Made by a program: the position numbers and the translations under genes
The notes under the pieces: model-generated
The model's database searches: none
Told to the model about the DNA's origin: nothing
What the model saw: the letters and a program-made list of their open reading frames with translations, nothing else
NCBI GenBank assembly: GCA_945873505.1
Contig: CAMCDQ010000002.1
Location: 1-64,000, forward strand
Reading direction: 5' to 3'
Source: Chitinophaga pinensis
GTDB taxonomy: Bacteria > Bacteroidota > Bacteroidia > Flavobacteriales > Flavobacteriaceae
Length of the DNA stretch: 64,000 nt
Shown here: positions 27,021-35,929 of the stretch, piece by piece
How positions within the stretch are numbered: the first letter of the stretch is position 1
How the letters are laid out: each line of letters begins with the position of its first letter

Positions 27021-27051
27021 AAAAAAAGACCGCTCAAAAGGAACGGTCTTT
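27021..27051 (-). terminator. Intrinsic terminator downstream of the M13 peptidase gene
   Basis: On the minus strand AAAGACCG and CGGTCTTT form an 8-bp stem around an 11-base loop, followed by a T-run, 19 bases after the stop codon of the M13 peptidase gene. Confidence 0.75.
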
Positions 27052-27070
27052 GATTTAATTAGACGTAAAT

Positions 27071-29110
27071 CTACCAAATAACTACGCGAAGCAAGTCTGG
27101 TTGAAACATTTTATCTCCTGCTTTTACATTAAAAGCTTTGTAAAATTCTGGCATATTACTCAAAGGTCCATTAATTCTGAACTGCGCTGGAGCGTGAACA
27201 TCCGTCATAATTTGAGCTGCTAAAGCTTCGTCTTTAATATTTACCATCCAAGCATATCCATAAGCAAGAAAATACCTTTGATCGGGAGTCAAATTGCTAA
27301 TTTTCTCGTTGTTTTTATATTGAGGTGTTTTCTTAAACGCTTCATAACCCATAACAACACCGCCTAAATCGGCAATATTTTCTCCTTGAGTTGCATCGCC
27401 ATTGATATGTTTATCTCCCAAAATGGTGAACTTATTGAATTGAGAAACTATCAATTTTGTTTTAGCTTGGAATTTTTTCAAATCTTCCGCTGTCCACCAA
27501 TTGTTCAAATTTCCATTTTCGTCATATTGACTTCCTTGATCGTCAAATCCGTGGGTAATTTCGTGACCAAAAGTAGAACCACCAATAATTCCATATAAAA
27601 TGGCGTCGTCAGGCATTCTTCCTTCATATCCTGGAACCATAATATTACACGCTGGAACCACAATTTCGTTATTACTTGGGTTGTAATAGGCGTTATACGT
27701 TTGCGGTTGCATACTCCATTCGGTTCTGTCAACTGGTTTTCCGAATTTATTTTTCATATCATTATAGCTCCAAATATTGGCTTGCATCACATTGGCACAA
27801 TACGATTTTCTGTCGATATTCATCGTGCTCATGTCTTTCCATTTGTCGGGATAACCTACTTTCATTACAATTTTACTTAATTTATGCAATGCTTTTACTT
27901 TTGTAGCTTCACTCATCCAATCTAATTTTTTGATGTGATCGGCATATACTTCTCGGATATTGTTTCCAATTTCCAATAACTTTTCTTTTGAGCCTTTCGG
28001 CAAATATTCAACAACGTAAACTTGGCCAATTAATTCTCCCAATGAACCGTCCGTTTGTCCTACCACTCTTTTCCAACGTGGTTTTTGCTTTGAAACTCCA
28101 TTTAAAACGGTAGAATAAAATTTGAAGTTTTGATTTTCGATAGCACTATTTAAGTAAGAGGCATACGAATTGACCAAATCCCATTTCAAATACGTTTTCC
28201 AATCTTCGATAGAATAGGTTTTTACCAATGAATTTAATGCTTTGTAGAATTCCGGTTGCCCAACAATTAAAGTATCTACTTTTGCGACACCAAAAATCGG
28301 TAAAATAGCTTTCCAAGCAATATTTGGTGTTGACTTGCTTAAATCGGCAACGGTCATTTTATTATAATTTTTTATTGGATCACGAAGTGCTTCTAATTTG
28401 CGGGAAGCTTTCGCCAAATCGGTTTCCAATTTCATAATTGTTCCAGCATTTTTTGTAGCAGAAACATCATCTTGACCAATTAATTTCATCATTGCTTGCA
28501 GATGTTTTACATATTCATTTCTAATAGAAACGGTGCGTTCGTCAGTATTGAAATAGTAATCTCTGTTGCCCAATCCCAAACCACCTTGTCCTAAAAATAA
28601 AGCATATTTAGTACTAATTTTATCATCTTGACCAATATAAAATGAAAATGCTGGGCTTGCGCCAATGGTATGCAAATGAGCAATTGTAGCCATTAACGAC
28701 GGAACGTCTTTTATACTTTCGATGTTGGTAAATTCCAATTTTAAAGGGGAAATACCCGCTTTTTCAATGGCAAGAGAATCCATTCCTGATGCGTAAAAAT
28801 CTCCGATTTTTTGTTTGTTACTTCCTTTTTCTGCGCTTTCATCTTTAGCCGATTTTTCGCAAATTTGCTTGATTTGGTTGTTGATGGTGTCACCAATGGT
28901 TCTAAAAATACCATTACTTTTCTCGGTTGATGGAATTGGGTGGTTTTTGAACCAACCTCCATTTGCATATAGAAAAAAGTTTTCCGCTGGATTTACCAAT
29001 GTATCTCTGTTGGATACTAATGGATCGTTGAAATCGGCTTCTTTTTTGTTGCAACTCATTAATTGTAAACTTGCAATGGCAAGAATAATCAGTTTTTTAG
29101 AATGTGTCAT
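27071..29110 (-). CDS. M13-family zinc metallopeptidase lipoprotein (PepO-like)
   Basis: A 679-residue neprilysin-like endopeptidase. The N-terminus MTHSKKLIILAIASLQLMSC carries a lipobox (LMSC), so it is a lipoprotein. The zinc site is GHEITHGFDDQG, with the third ligand in ENIADLGGVV; the substrate-contacting motif NAYYNPSNNEIVVPA is also present. Length is normal for M13. It is flanked by its own terminator and by a -7 like TAAATTTG at 29153-29146, so it is probably monocistronic. It likely degrades peptides at the cell envelope. Confidence 0.93.
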   Translation of the reverse strand: MTHSKKLIILAIASLQLMSCNKKEADFNDPLVSNRDTLVNPAENFFLYANGGWFKNHPIPSTEKSNGIFRTIGDTINNQIKQICEKSAKDESAEKGSNKQKIGDFYASGMDSLAIEKAGISPLKLEFTNIESIKDVPSLMATIAHLHTIGASPAFSFYIGQDDKISTKYALFLGQGGLGLGNRDYYFNTDERTVSIRNEYVKHLQAMMKLIGQDDVSATKNAGTIMKLETDLAKASRKLEALRDPIKNYNKMTVADLSKSTPNIAWKAILPIFGVAKVDTLIVGQPEFYKALNSLVKTYSIEDWKTYLKWDLVNSYASYLNSAIENQNFKFYSTVLNGVSKQKPRWKRVVGQTDGSLGELIGQVYVVEYLPKGSKEKLLEIGNNIREVYADHIKKLDWMSEATKVKALHKLSKIVMKVGYPDKWKDMSTMNIDRKSYCANVMQANIWSYNDMKNKFGKPVDRTEWSMQPQTYNAYYNPSNNEIVVPACNIMVPGYEGRMPDDAILYGIIGGSTFGHEITHGFDDQGSQYDENGNLNNWWTAEDLKKFQAKTKLIVSQFNKFTILGDKHINGDATQGENIADLGGVVMGYEAFKKTPQYKNNEKISNLTPDQRYFLAYGYAWMVNIKDEALAAQIMTDVHAPAQFRINGPLSNMPEFYKAFNVKAGDKMFQPDLLRVVIW

Positions 29111-29490
29111 AGTTAGTTTTATTTAGGTTCTAAATAATTAAGTTCCAAATTTAAAGAATAGTATTGGTTTGAACTAAAATAAATTATAGATATTCAATTT
29201 GAAATGATTTAATATTTTCGAATTTAGTGCTATTGAAATCGTAACGCTTTTAGCCCTGATTGAGGTGGAAAGCCCGGAATGAAAAAAGGTAGTTTTTCTT
29301 ACCGAAAAAGAGCGACCAAAGGAAGCTCCTTTTTTGGCTTAGAAAAACAACTTTTTGAATGAGGACTTGAAGCGGAAAGCAGGAAATAGCTTCAAATGAA
29401 AAAAATTACAATAAAATTAAGAAGTTGGCGTTGAAATAGTGTTAAATTGCTTCAAAATAATAACGGGATTTTAGAACTAAAAATTGGGAT
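29111..29490. other. 380-base intergenic region between divergent M13 peptidase and porX genes
   Basis: The left end holds the M13 gene's -7 (29146-29153, minus strand). The middle holds the third and longest copy of the AGCCC(C/T)GAT repeat (29250-29396). No clear TAnnTTTG was seen just before porX, so the porX promoter is unassigned. Confidence 0.6.
29250..29396 (+). repeat. Dispersed AGCCC(C/T)GAT...AGC(G/A)GG repeat, copy 2 (long form)
   Basis: The element begins TTAGCCCTGATTGAGGTGG and ends GAAGCGGAAAGCAGG, matching the boxes at 13881-13941 and 50583-50642. The interior is longer and contains two local hairpins: GGTA...TACC at 29288-29303 and GAGC-GACCAAAGGAA-GCTC near 29310-29328. It lies 95 bases before the porX ATG, on the same strand. 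Confidence 0.6.
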
Positions 29491-31044
29491 ATGGACAACA
29501 TAAAAATACTTTGGGTTGATGATGAAATTGAGCATTTAAAGCCGCATATTTTGTTTTTGGAAATGAAGAATTATGACGTAACGACCTGTAATAATGGTCG
29601 TGATGCTATTGATATTTTTGAAGAAGGGAATTTTGATATTGTGTTTTTGGATGAAAATATGCCAGGAATGAGCGGCTTGGAAACGCTGTCGGAAATGAAG
29701 GAAAAGAAGTCTTCGACACCAATGATTATGATTACTAAGAGCGAGGAGGAATATATTATGGAGGAGGCAATTGGGTCTAAAATTGCGGATTATTTGATAA
29801 AACCGGTGAATCCAAATCAGATTTTATTGAGTTTGAAGAAGAATTTGGATCATTCGAGATTGATTTCACAGAAAACAACTTTGGATTATCAAAAGGAATT
29901 TCGGAAGATTTCGATGGAAATGGCGATGGTAAATTCCTATGAAGATTGGGTAGAATTGTATAAAAAATTGATTTTTTGGGAATTGGAATTGGAAAATATC
30001 AACGACCACGGAATGATTCAGATTTTGGAATCACAAAAGGCGGAGGCCAACTCACAATTTGGAAAATTTATAGAGCGAAATTATGAGGATTGGTTCACGC
30101 CTAAAGCGGATAAACCGATTCAATCGCACACGCTATTTCGAGAATTAGTAGTTCCTGAAATCACTAAAAAAGACAAGCCAATATTGTTTGTCGTGATTGA
30201 TAATTTGCGTTACGACCAATGGAAAATTTTTGAAAGTGTGGTGAACAATCATTATAAATTAGAAAAGGAAGTTCCTTATTACGCATTGCTTCCAACGGCG
30301 ACACAATATGCACGAAATGCGATTTTTTCAGGATTGACGCCTTTAGAAATGGAAAAACAGTTTCCTCAATATTGGAAAAATGATCCTGATGAAGGAGGAA
30401 AAAACTTGTATGAAGCGGAATTTTTGTCTGCACATTTAAAACGTTTGGGTTTGAATATTAAGCAAGACTATTTTAAAATTACCAATTTGGCTGCGGGGAA
30501 AAAACTCGTTGACAATTTCAAAACATTAAAAAATAATGATTTGGTGACGGTAGTTTATAATTTTGTAGATATGCTTTCGCACGCTAAAACAGAAATGGAT
30601 GTGGTGAAAGAATTGGCTTCTGACGATAAGGCGTATCGCTCACTGACATTGAGTTGGTTTAAAAATTCACCGCTTTTAGAAATCATTCAGCAGGCACAAA
30701 AATTAGGGTTTAAATTGATATTGACTACCGATCACGGAACAATAAATGTGAAAAATCCATCGAAAGTTATTGGGGATAAAAACACGAGTTTGAACCTGAG
30801 ATACAAAACAGGAAGAAGTTTGACGTATGAAGATAAAGATGTTTATTTGGCGAAAGACCCTAAAAAAATTGGATTACCGACTATAAATATGAGTAGTTCG
30901 TATATTTTTGCAAAGAATGATTTTTTCTTGGCGTATGTCAATAATTTCAATCATTATGTGAGTTATTATCGAAATACCTATCAGCATGGGGGAATTTCAT
31001 TAGAAGAAATGATTATTCCGTTTTTAGTGATGAATCCGAAGTAA
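29491..31044 (+). CDS. porX: PorX, response regulator with PglZ/alkaline-phosphatase-type effector domain
   Basis: PorX is a response regulator that controls type IX secretion genes with PorY and SigP in Porphyromonas. The 517-residue protein has an N-terminal receiver domain (1 to about 125) with acidic pair Asp10-Asp11, phospho-acceptor Asp54 in VFLDENMPG and the conserved Lys in YLIKPVNP. A linker follows, then a PglZ/alkaline-phosphatase-like domain with metal-site motifs FVVIDNLRYDQW and LTTDHGTINV. T9SS cargo genes at 17362 and 60555 show that the pathway operates in this organism. Confidence 0.94.
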   Translation: MDNIKILWVDDEIEHLKPHILFLEMKNYDVTTCNNGRDAIDIFEEGNFDIVFLDENMPGMSGLETLSEMKEKKSSTPMIMITKSEEEYIMEEAIGSKIADYLIKPVNPNQILLSLKKNLDHSRLISQKTTLDYQKEFRKISMEMAMVNSYEDWVELYKKLIFWELELENINDHGMIQILESQKAEANSQFGKFIERNYEDWFTPKADKPIQSHTLFRELVVPEITKKDKPILFVVIDNLRYDQWKIFESVVNNHYKLEKEVPYYALLPTATQYARNAIFSGLTPLEMEKQFPQYWKNDPDEGGKNLYEAEFLSAHLKRLGLNIKQDYFKITNLAAGKKLVDNFKTLKNNDLVTVVYNFVDMLSHAKTEMDVVKELASDDKAYRSLTLSWFKNSPLLEIIQQAQKLGFKLILTTDHGTINVKNPSKVIGDKNTSLNLRYKTGRSLTYEDKDVYLAKDPKKIGLPTINMSSSYIFAKNDFFLAYVNNFNHYVSYYRNTYQHGGISLEEMIIPFLVMNPK

Positions 31045-31123
31045 GTATTGAAGATTTTAGATTTCAGAATTTAGAATTCAGATTAAATAAGAAAATAGAA
31101 AAGTTTCATACAAAATAACATAA

Positions 31124-31531
31124 ATGGAAGTTGTTTTTTCAATAGACGAATTAGAAAATGTTGCCCATAAAATTATCGCACAAAATTCCAATAAAGTAAT
31201 TTTATTTAATGGAGAAATGGGCGTTGGCAAAACCACTTTAATCAAAAAATTGTGCTCTATTCTTGGAGTTGAAGGCACAACAAGTAGTCCAACTTTTTCT
31301 TTAGTTAACGAATACCAAACCATTACAAATCATATAGTTTACCATTTTGATTGTTATCGATTAAAAAGTGAAACCGAAGCTTTGGATATGGGAATTGACG
31401 AATATTTATATTCTGGAAATTGGTGTTTTATTGAATGGTCCGAAAAAATAGAGTCCCTAATTCCTGAAGTGCATTCAGTTGTAAATATTAAATTACAAGC
31501 TGACGGAAAACGATTATTAGAGTTTAAATAA
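31124..31531 (+). CDS. tsaE: tRNA threonylcarbamoyladenosine biosynthesis ATPase TsaE
   Basis: TsaE is the P-loop ATPase that works with TsaB and TsaD to make t6A37 in ANN-decoding tRNAs. The 135-residue protein has the Walker A motif GEMGVGKTTLIK, TSSPTFSLVNEY, the Walker B-like YHFDCYR and the family WCFIEWSEKIE motif. It lies 79 bases after porX, on the same strand; the spacer contains AT-rich repeat text (31048-31083). Confidence 0.95.
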   Translation: MEVVFSIDELENVAHKIIAQNSNKVILFNGEMGVGKTTLIKKLCSILGVEGTTSSPTFSLVNEYQTITNHIVYHFDCYRLKSETEALDMGIDEYLYSGNWCFIEWSEKIESLIPEVHSVVNIKLQADGKRLLEFK

Positions 31532-31659
31532 AAATCCTTAATTTTGAAAATTATTTTTGAAATTTGTGGTCATGTAAACAAATATAATCGAAAAAATCAG
31601 TTGTCGATTTTCCTTTATTAGTTTATTTTTCATAAATTTATAGATTAATTTCAAAATCA

Positions 31660-32853
31660 ATGGCAATTACACCTTTTTCCAAAATACAATTAATCCCACA
31701 AGAGGAAAAACTTGAAATTACTAAACATCGGAGTGAACTTTTTATTGGAATCCCTAAAGAAACCAGTTATCAAGAGTGCAGAATTTGTCTAACTCCAGAT
31801 GCAGTAAATTCTTTAGTATCTCATGGACATCGAGTAATGATTGAGTCAGGTGCTGGATTGAGTGCAAGTTATTCCGACAAAGAATATAGCGATGCAGGGG
31901 CGGAAATGACTGCTGATACAAAAAAAGTATTGAGTTGCCCGATGATATTAAAAGTCGAACCCCTAACTCTTGCCGAAATTGAACTGATTAATCCTGAAAC
32001 CATTATTATTTCTGCTATTCAATTAAAAACACGCCGTAAAGAATATTTTGAATTACTTGCCAAAAAGAAAATTACCGCTTTGGCCTTTGAGTACATAAAA
32101 GACGAAGACGGCTCCTACCCAGCTGTAAAATCACTGAGTGAAATTGCAGGAACAGCTTCCATATTGATAGCATCAGAATTAATGATTAACAATCAATTTG
32201 GAAAAGGATTGCTTTTTGGTAATATCACAGGTGTTCCTCCAACAGAAGTTGTTATTCTTGGCGCAGGAACCGTGGGTGAATTTGCCGCAAAAAGTGCTTT
32301 AGGACTTGGAGCAAATGTAAAAGTTTTCGACAATTCAATTACCAAATTAAGACGGTTACAAAACAATTTGAACCAGCGTATTTTCACTTCTACAATTCAA
32401 CCAAAAGCGTTATTAAAAGCGTTACGCCGTTGCGATGTTGCTATTGGCGCAATGCGAGGAAAAGAACGCTGCCCCGTTGTAGTTACCGAAACAATGGTTG
32501 AATTAATGAAAAAAGGTTCTGTAGTTGTTGATGTAAGCATTGATACTGGAGGTTGTTTTGAAACTTCCGAAGTTACCACTCATGAAAAACCAACCTTCAT
32601 TCATCACGATGTTATTCACTATTGCGTGCCAAATATACCTTCGCGATATTCCAAAACGGCATCACTTTCAATAAGTAATATCATTACTCCTTTCCTACTT
32701 CAAATTGCCGATGATGGCGGAATTGAAAGCGCCATCCGCTGTGATAAAGGATTGAAAAACGGTGTTTATCAATACCACGGAATACTTACCAATAAGGCAA
32801 TTGGTGATTGGTTTAATTTGCTTTATAGCGATATTAATTTAATTGTTTTTTAA
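31660..32853 (+). CDS. ald: Alanine dehydrogenase
   Basis: A 397-residue NAD-dependent alanine dehydrogenase of the AlaDH/PNT family, converting L-alanine to pyruvate and ammonia. Motifs are GIPKETSYQECRICLTPDAV, with the substrate-binding Arg and the Lys in ILKVEPL, and the Rossmann motif VVILGAGTVGEFAAKSALGLGANV. The N-terminus is longer by about 25 residues than in Bacillus Ald, as in flavobacterial homologues. It is the third co-oriented gene after porX and tsaE. Confidence 0.88.
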   Translation: MAITPFSKIQLIPQEEKLEITKHRSELFIGIPKETSYQECRICLTPDAVNSLVSHGHRVMIESGAGLSASYSDKEYSDAGAEMTADTKKVLSCPMILKVEPLTLAEIELINPETIIISAIQLKTRRKEYFELLAKKKITALAFEYIKDEDGSYPAVKSLSEIAGTASILIASELMINNQFGKGLLFGNITGVPPTEVVILGAGTVGEFAAKSALGLGANVKVFDNSITKLRRLQNNLNQRIFTSTIQPKALLKALRRCDVAIGAMRGKERCPVVVTETMVELMKKGSVVVDVSIDTGGCFETSEVTTHEKPTFIHHDVIHYCVPNIPSRYSKTASLSISNIITPFLLQIADDGGIESAIRCDKGLKNGVYQYHGILTNKAIGDWFNLLYSDINLIVF

Positions 32854-32874
32854 CTGCACTTTGACATACCTTTG
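32843..32874 (+). promoter_or_regulatory. Promoter of the DUF4258 gene
   Basis: TTG at 32843-32845, a 21-base spacer and TACCTTTG at 32867-32874 make a full Bacteroidota promoter. It overlaps the end of ald and lies 14 bases before the ATG at 32889. Confidence 0.7.
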
Positions 32875-32888
32875 CAAAAATATTTAAA

Positions 32889-33263
32889 ATGAAATTTTAC
32901 CAACGATTCGCATATTATCTTGTAGGACTCATTATGGGATGCTTTTTTGTAGCCATGGTTTTAAGTGGAAAAGATACCCGATGTAACTATTTTCCAAATG
33001 CAAGGGTTTTGAATGATTTAAGTTCTAAACCTTTTAATGTTTCCGATGTTGCAGCAGCAAAATTGAAAGAAAATTGGGTTGATATAAACGATATTAAGAA
33101 CACTTTGAAATATGGCGATGTTGATTTTGACAAAAGTAATGTGAAATATGAAAATGGTAAAATATATATTGTAGAAGGCAAAACTATTAAGAATCAATCA
33201 ATTATTCTTGAATTTATAAACTATGCAGACAAAGTAGTTTTGAAAGACATCATAAAAAAGTAA
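32889..33263 (+). CDS. DUF4258-like membrane-anchored protein
   Basis: A 124-residue protein with one N-terminal membrane helix (YYLVGLIMGCFFVAMVLSG) followed by a soluble alpha/beta domain outside the cytoplasm. The pattern WVDINDIKNTLKYGDVDFDKS, then KIYIVEG, then a short basic end resembles DUF4258. It has its own promoter. Function is unknown. Confidence 0.7.
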   Translation: MKFYQRFAYYLVGLIMGCFFVAMVLSGKDTRCNYFPNARVLNDLSSKPFNVSDVAAAKLKENWVDINDIKNTLKYGDVDFDKSNVKYENGKIYIVEGKTIKNQSIILEFINYADKVVLKDIIKK

Positions 33264-33280
33264 TTTTTATTGAAATATAG

Positions 33281-33310
33281 TTGCAAATACAAATACTAAA
33301 TGTATATTTG
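33281..33310 (+). promoter_or_regulatory. Promoter of tRNA-Val
   Basis: TTG (33281-33283), a 19-base spacer and TATATTTG (33303-33310) form a near-ideal Bacteroidota promoter 13 bases before the tRNA 5' end. Confidence 0.8.
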
Positions 33311-33323
33311 CAAACCTATTTAA

Positions 33324-33398
33324 GGGCGATTAGCTCAGCTGGTTCAGAGCACCTCGTTTACACCGAGGGGGTCGGGGGTTCGAACCCCTCATCGCCCA
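33324..33398 (+). tRNA. tRNA-Val (anticodon TAC)
   Basis: A complete 75-base cloverleaf. The acceptor stem is GGGCGAT/ATCGCCC, the D arm is GCTC...GAGC, the anticodon arm is CCTCG-TTTACAC-CGAGG with anticodon TAC, and the T arm is CGGGG-GTTCGAA-CCCCT-like. Discriminator is A and CCA is not encoded. It has its own promoter and terminator. A truncated copy of its 3' part lies 350 bases downstream. Confidence 0.96.
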
Positions 33399-33400
33399 CA

Positions 33401-33426
33401 AGTCCTTAGAAATAAGGACTTTTTTT
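33401..33426 (+). terminator. Terminator of tRNA-Val
   Basis: AGTCCTTA-GAAA-TAAGGACT (8 bp, GNRA-like loop) is followed by a T-run directly after the tRNA. Confidence 0.85.
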
Positions 33427-33444
33427 ATATGTCAAAATTAAATT

Positions 33445-33690
33445 ATGCTTTTTATAGTTTACATTATATACAGTCATATCAAAGACAAATATTACATCGG
33501 ATTTAGTTCTAATTTAGCTGAAAGAATAATTAGACACAATCAAAAAAGCAAGGGTTTTACCGGAAATGTAAACGATTGGAAAATTGTGTTTACTCAAGAA
33601 TTTGCAACTAAAACAGAAGCACTAGCTCGTGAAAAACAAATTAAAAGCTGGAAAAGTAAAGAAAAAATAATACAACTCTTAGATCAATAA
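33445..33690 (+). CDS. Small GIY-YIG endonuclease
   Basis: An 81-residue single-domain GIY-YIG nuclease. The catalytic set is visible: VYII and YYIG strands with both Tyr, the Arg in AERIIRH, the Lys/Arg patch, and the metal-binding Glu in KTEALAREKQIKSWK. Proteins this small have no separate DNA-binding domain; some relatives are linked to mobile DNA. It sits exactly between tRNA-Val and a second copy of the tRNA's 3' part, which suggests that the gene and the partial tRNA arrived or spread together. Its target is unknown. Confidence 0.88.
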   Translation: MLFIVYIIYSHIKDKYYIGFSSNLAERIIRHNQKSKGFTGNVNDWKIVFTQEFATKTEALAREKQIKSWKSKEKIIQLLDQ

Positions 33691-33749
33691 TTTAGAGCAT
33701 CCCGATGCAATCGGGAGGGTCGGGGGTTCGAACCCCTCATCGCCCACAA
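33691..33749 (+). pseudogene. Truncated tRNA-Val-like copy (anticodon arm to 3' end)
   Basis: The last 33 bases (33717-33749) are identical to 33369-33401 of tRNA-Val and its flank, covering the T arm and acceptor 3' strand. Upstream, TTTAGAGCA matches the 3' side of the D arm. Between them lies a different anticodon arm, TCCCG-ATGCAAT-CGGGA, with a proper 7-base loop, U33 and a formal GCA anticodon. The 5' acceptor strand and the first half of the D arm are missing, so it cannot be a normal tRNA. Confidence 0.85.
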
Positions 33750-33783
33750 AAAAACTTCAACAGAAATGTTGGAGTTTTTTTTG
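33748..33783 (+). terminator. Terminator after the tRNA-like copy
   Basis: A stem of about 15 bp (AAAAAAACTTCAACA with TGTTGGAGTTTTTTT, one wobble, loop GAAA) ends in a T-run. It is different from the terminator of tRNA-Val. Confidence 0.85.
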
Positions 33784-34012
33784 TCATTTCCTCAGTAAAA
33801 AATTCTAGAAAACTCAACATTTGAATTGACGATAAATCAAATGTGACATAAATTAAAAAAGTTTCCTTTTTAAATCTCAGTTATTCCTACAAAAATACCC
33901 AACCTTATTCAAAAAATTGAATCAAGAAATAGCAACAATTGGTAATTATTTAACAAATATTACTTTTCAATTCCATTAGTTAAAGTTTACATTTGTAAGA
34001 TAAATAAATACA
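33784..34012. other. Gene-free stretch before the ABC exporter
   Basis: Together with the tRNA-like copy and terminator this gap is about 320 bases. Apart from those and a -7 box TACATTTG at 33988-33995 I see only AT-rich sequence. The box lies in TTTACATTTGTAAG (33986-33999), one base off the TTTAC-N4-GTAAA palindromes found near the XRE gene at 46850. Confidence 0.5.
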
Positions 34013-35797
34013 ATGGCAAGGTTCAAAGAAAATGATTTACCAAAATCAAAAATCACCAAAAGCTCTCTTAGTAAAGCAATATTGATTTTTCAATATGCTG
34101 GAAATCACAAATGGAAATTTTACGTAGGATTAATTTTCCTATTATTGACTGGTGGAACGGCATTGGCTTTTCCAAAACTTATGGGAATGTTAATCGATTG
34201 TGTCAAAAATAAAGACAACGCCCAAGCCAATTTTATCGCTAGTGGACTTGTAGTAATTTTGTTTTTACAATCTATTTTTTCCTTTTTCAGATTGTCATTA
34301 TTCGTGAATTTTACTGAAAATACCTTGGCAAATTTACGATTGGCATTGTACAGTAATTTGGTAAAACTCCCAATGACTTTCTTTTCGCAAAAGCGTGTCG
34401 GTGAATTAAACAGCCGCATAAGTTCCGATATCACTCAAATTCAAGACACATTAACTTCTACAATTGCAGAGTTTTTGAGGCAATTCATTTTGATTATTGG
34501 TGGAGTTGCATTGCTAGCCAACGAAAGTTTTAAACTTACCTTATTAATGTTGTCCGTTGTTCCGTTAGTGGCTGTTGCCGCAGTAATTTTTGGTCGTTTT
34601 ATTAGAAAATATTCCAAAAAAGTACAAGATCAAGTTGCGGAAAGTCAAGTAATTGTTGAAGAAACGATGCAAGGAATTAGCATTGTAAAGGCTTTCGCCA
34701 ATGAATGGTATGAAATTGCACGATACAATGGCAAGATTAAAGAAATTGTAAAAATCGCTATTAAAGGTGGAAAATACCGTGGCTATTTTGCTTCCTTCAT
34801 TATATTTTGTCTCTTTGGAGCTATTGTTGCCGTAGTTTGGTTTGGTGTTCGATTGAGTATTAGCGGCGAAATGAGTGTCGGGCAATTGATTTCATTTGTA
34901 TTGTATTCCACTTTTGTAGGTGCTTCTTTTGGTGGAATTGCTGAATTATATGCTCAAATCCAAAAGGCGGTTGGAGCAACAGAACGTGTTTTTGAATTAT
35001 TAGAAGAAATTCCTGAAAAAATAAACTCCTCTGAATCTGGTGCAGAAGAGATATTAAAAGGGAATGTAAGTTTCAAAAATGTAGCTTTCTATTATCCTTC
35101 TAGAAAAGAAATCCAAGTTTTAAAAGAAGTAAGTTTCAATGCAAATTTTGGTCAGAAAATAGCAATTGTCGGACCAAGTGGCGCAGGGAAATCAACAATA
35201 GCATCGTTGTTATTAAGATTCTACGATATTAATGGTGGCGAAATCAGCATCGACGGGAAAAATATTTACGATTATGATTTAGAAACACTACGAGGAAATA
35301 TGAGTATTGTGCCGCAAGATGTTATTTTATTTGGAGGTACCATTCGTGAAAACATAGCGTACGGAAAACCAAATGCTACTGAAGATGAAATAATTAAAGC
35401 GGCAAAACAAGCCAACGCCTATCAATTTATTAAGGGATTTCCTGAGAAATTTGAGACAATTGTTGGAGAGCGAGGCATCAAACTTTCTGGTGGTCAACGC
35501 CAACGAATTGCCATTGCAAGAGCATTATTAAAAAACCCAAGCATTTTGATTTTAGACGAAGCCACTTCTTCATTGGATAGTGAAAGTGAAAAATTAGTTC
35601 AAGAAGCTTTAGAAATTTTAATGGAAGGAAGAACAAGTATTATTATAGCCCACCGATTATCAACCATTCGTTCTGCCGATCAAATTATAGTTTTGGATGA
35701 TGGAACAATCAAAGAACAAGGAACACACCAAGAGTTAATTGCGTTGGAAAATGGAATTTATAAAAACTTAAGCAATTTACAGTTTAATAATTTTTAA
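34013..35797 (+). CDS. ABC exporter, MsbA-like (fused TMD-NBD)
   Basis: A 594-residue half-transporter that should work as a homodimer. Six membrane helices span about residues 38-330. The nucleotide-binding domain has Walker A VGPSGAGKST, signature LSGGQRQRIAIARALL, Walker B ILILDEATSSLD with catalytic Glu, and the H-loop IIAHRLSTI. Homologues export lipids (MsbA), drugs or peptides; the substrate is not evident. A promoter box lies at 33988-33995. Confidence 0.9.
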   Translation: MARFKENDLPKSKITKSSLSKAILIFQYAGNHKWKFYVGLIFLLLTGGTALAFPKLMGMLIDCVKNKDNAQANFIASGLVVILFLQSIFSFFRLSLFVNFTENTLANLRLALYSNLVKLPMTFFSQKRVGELNSRISSDITQIQDTLTSTIAEFLRQFILIIGGVALLANESFKLTLLMLSVVPLVAVAAVIFGRFIRKYSKKVQDQVAESQVIVEETMQGISIVKAFANEWYEIARYNGKIKEIVKIAIKGGKYRGYFASFIIFCLFGAIVAVVWFGVRLSISGEMSVGQLISFVLYSTFVGASFGGIAELYAQIQKAVGATERVFELLEEIPEKINSSESGAEEILKGNVSFKNVAFYYPSRKEIQVLKEVSFNANFGQKIAIVGPSGAGKSTIASLLLRFYDINGGEISIDGKNIYDYDLETLRGNMSIVPQDVILFGGTIRENIAYGKPNATEDEIIKAAKQANAYQFIKGFPEKFETIVGERGIKLSGGQRQRIAIARALLKNPSILILDEATSSLDSESEKLVQEALEILMEGRTSIIIAHRLSTIRSADQIIVLDDGTIKEQGTHQELIALENGIYKNLSNLQFNNF

Positions 35798-35929
35798 ATG
35801 CTGAAGCAATAAACTAAAAAAAACACGAATTACTCAAATTCTCACTAATTTTATTTCAATTAAGTACAAATAATTTGTGGTAATTTTTCGGCTTCTAACT
35901 GATAACTAAAAACTGAACACTGAAAACTT

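Noticed and set aside
33324..33783. Group I intron or prophage attachment site in tRNA-Val
   Set aside because: The tRNA is uninterrupted and has its own terminator; there is no integrase, no intron core and only one small gene between the copies.
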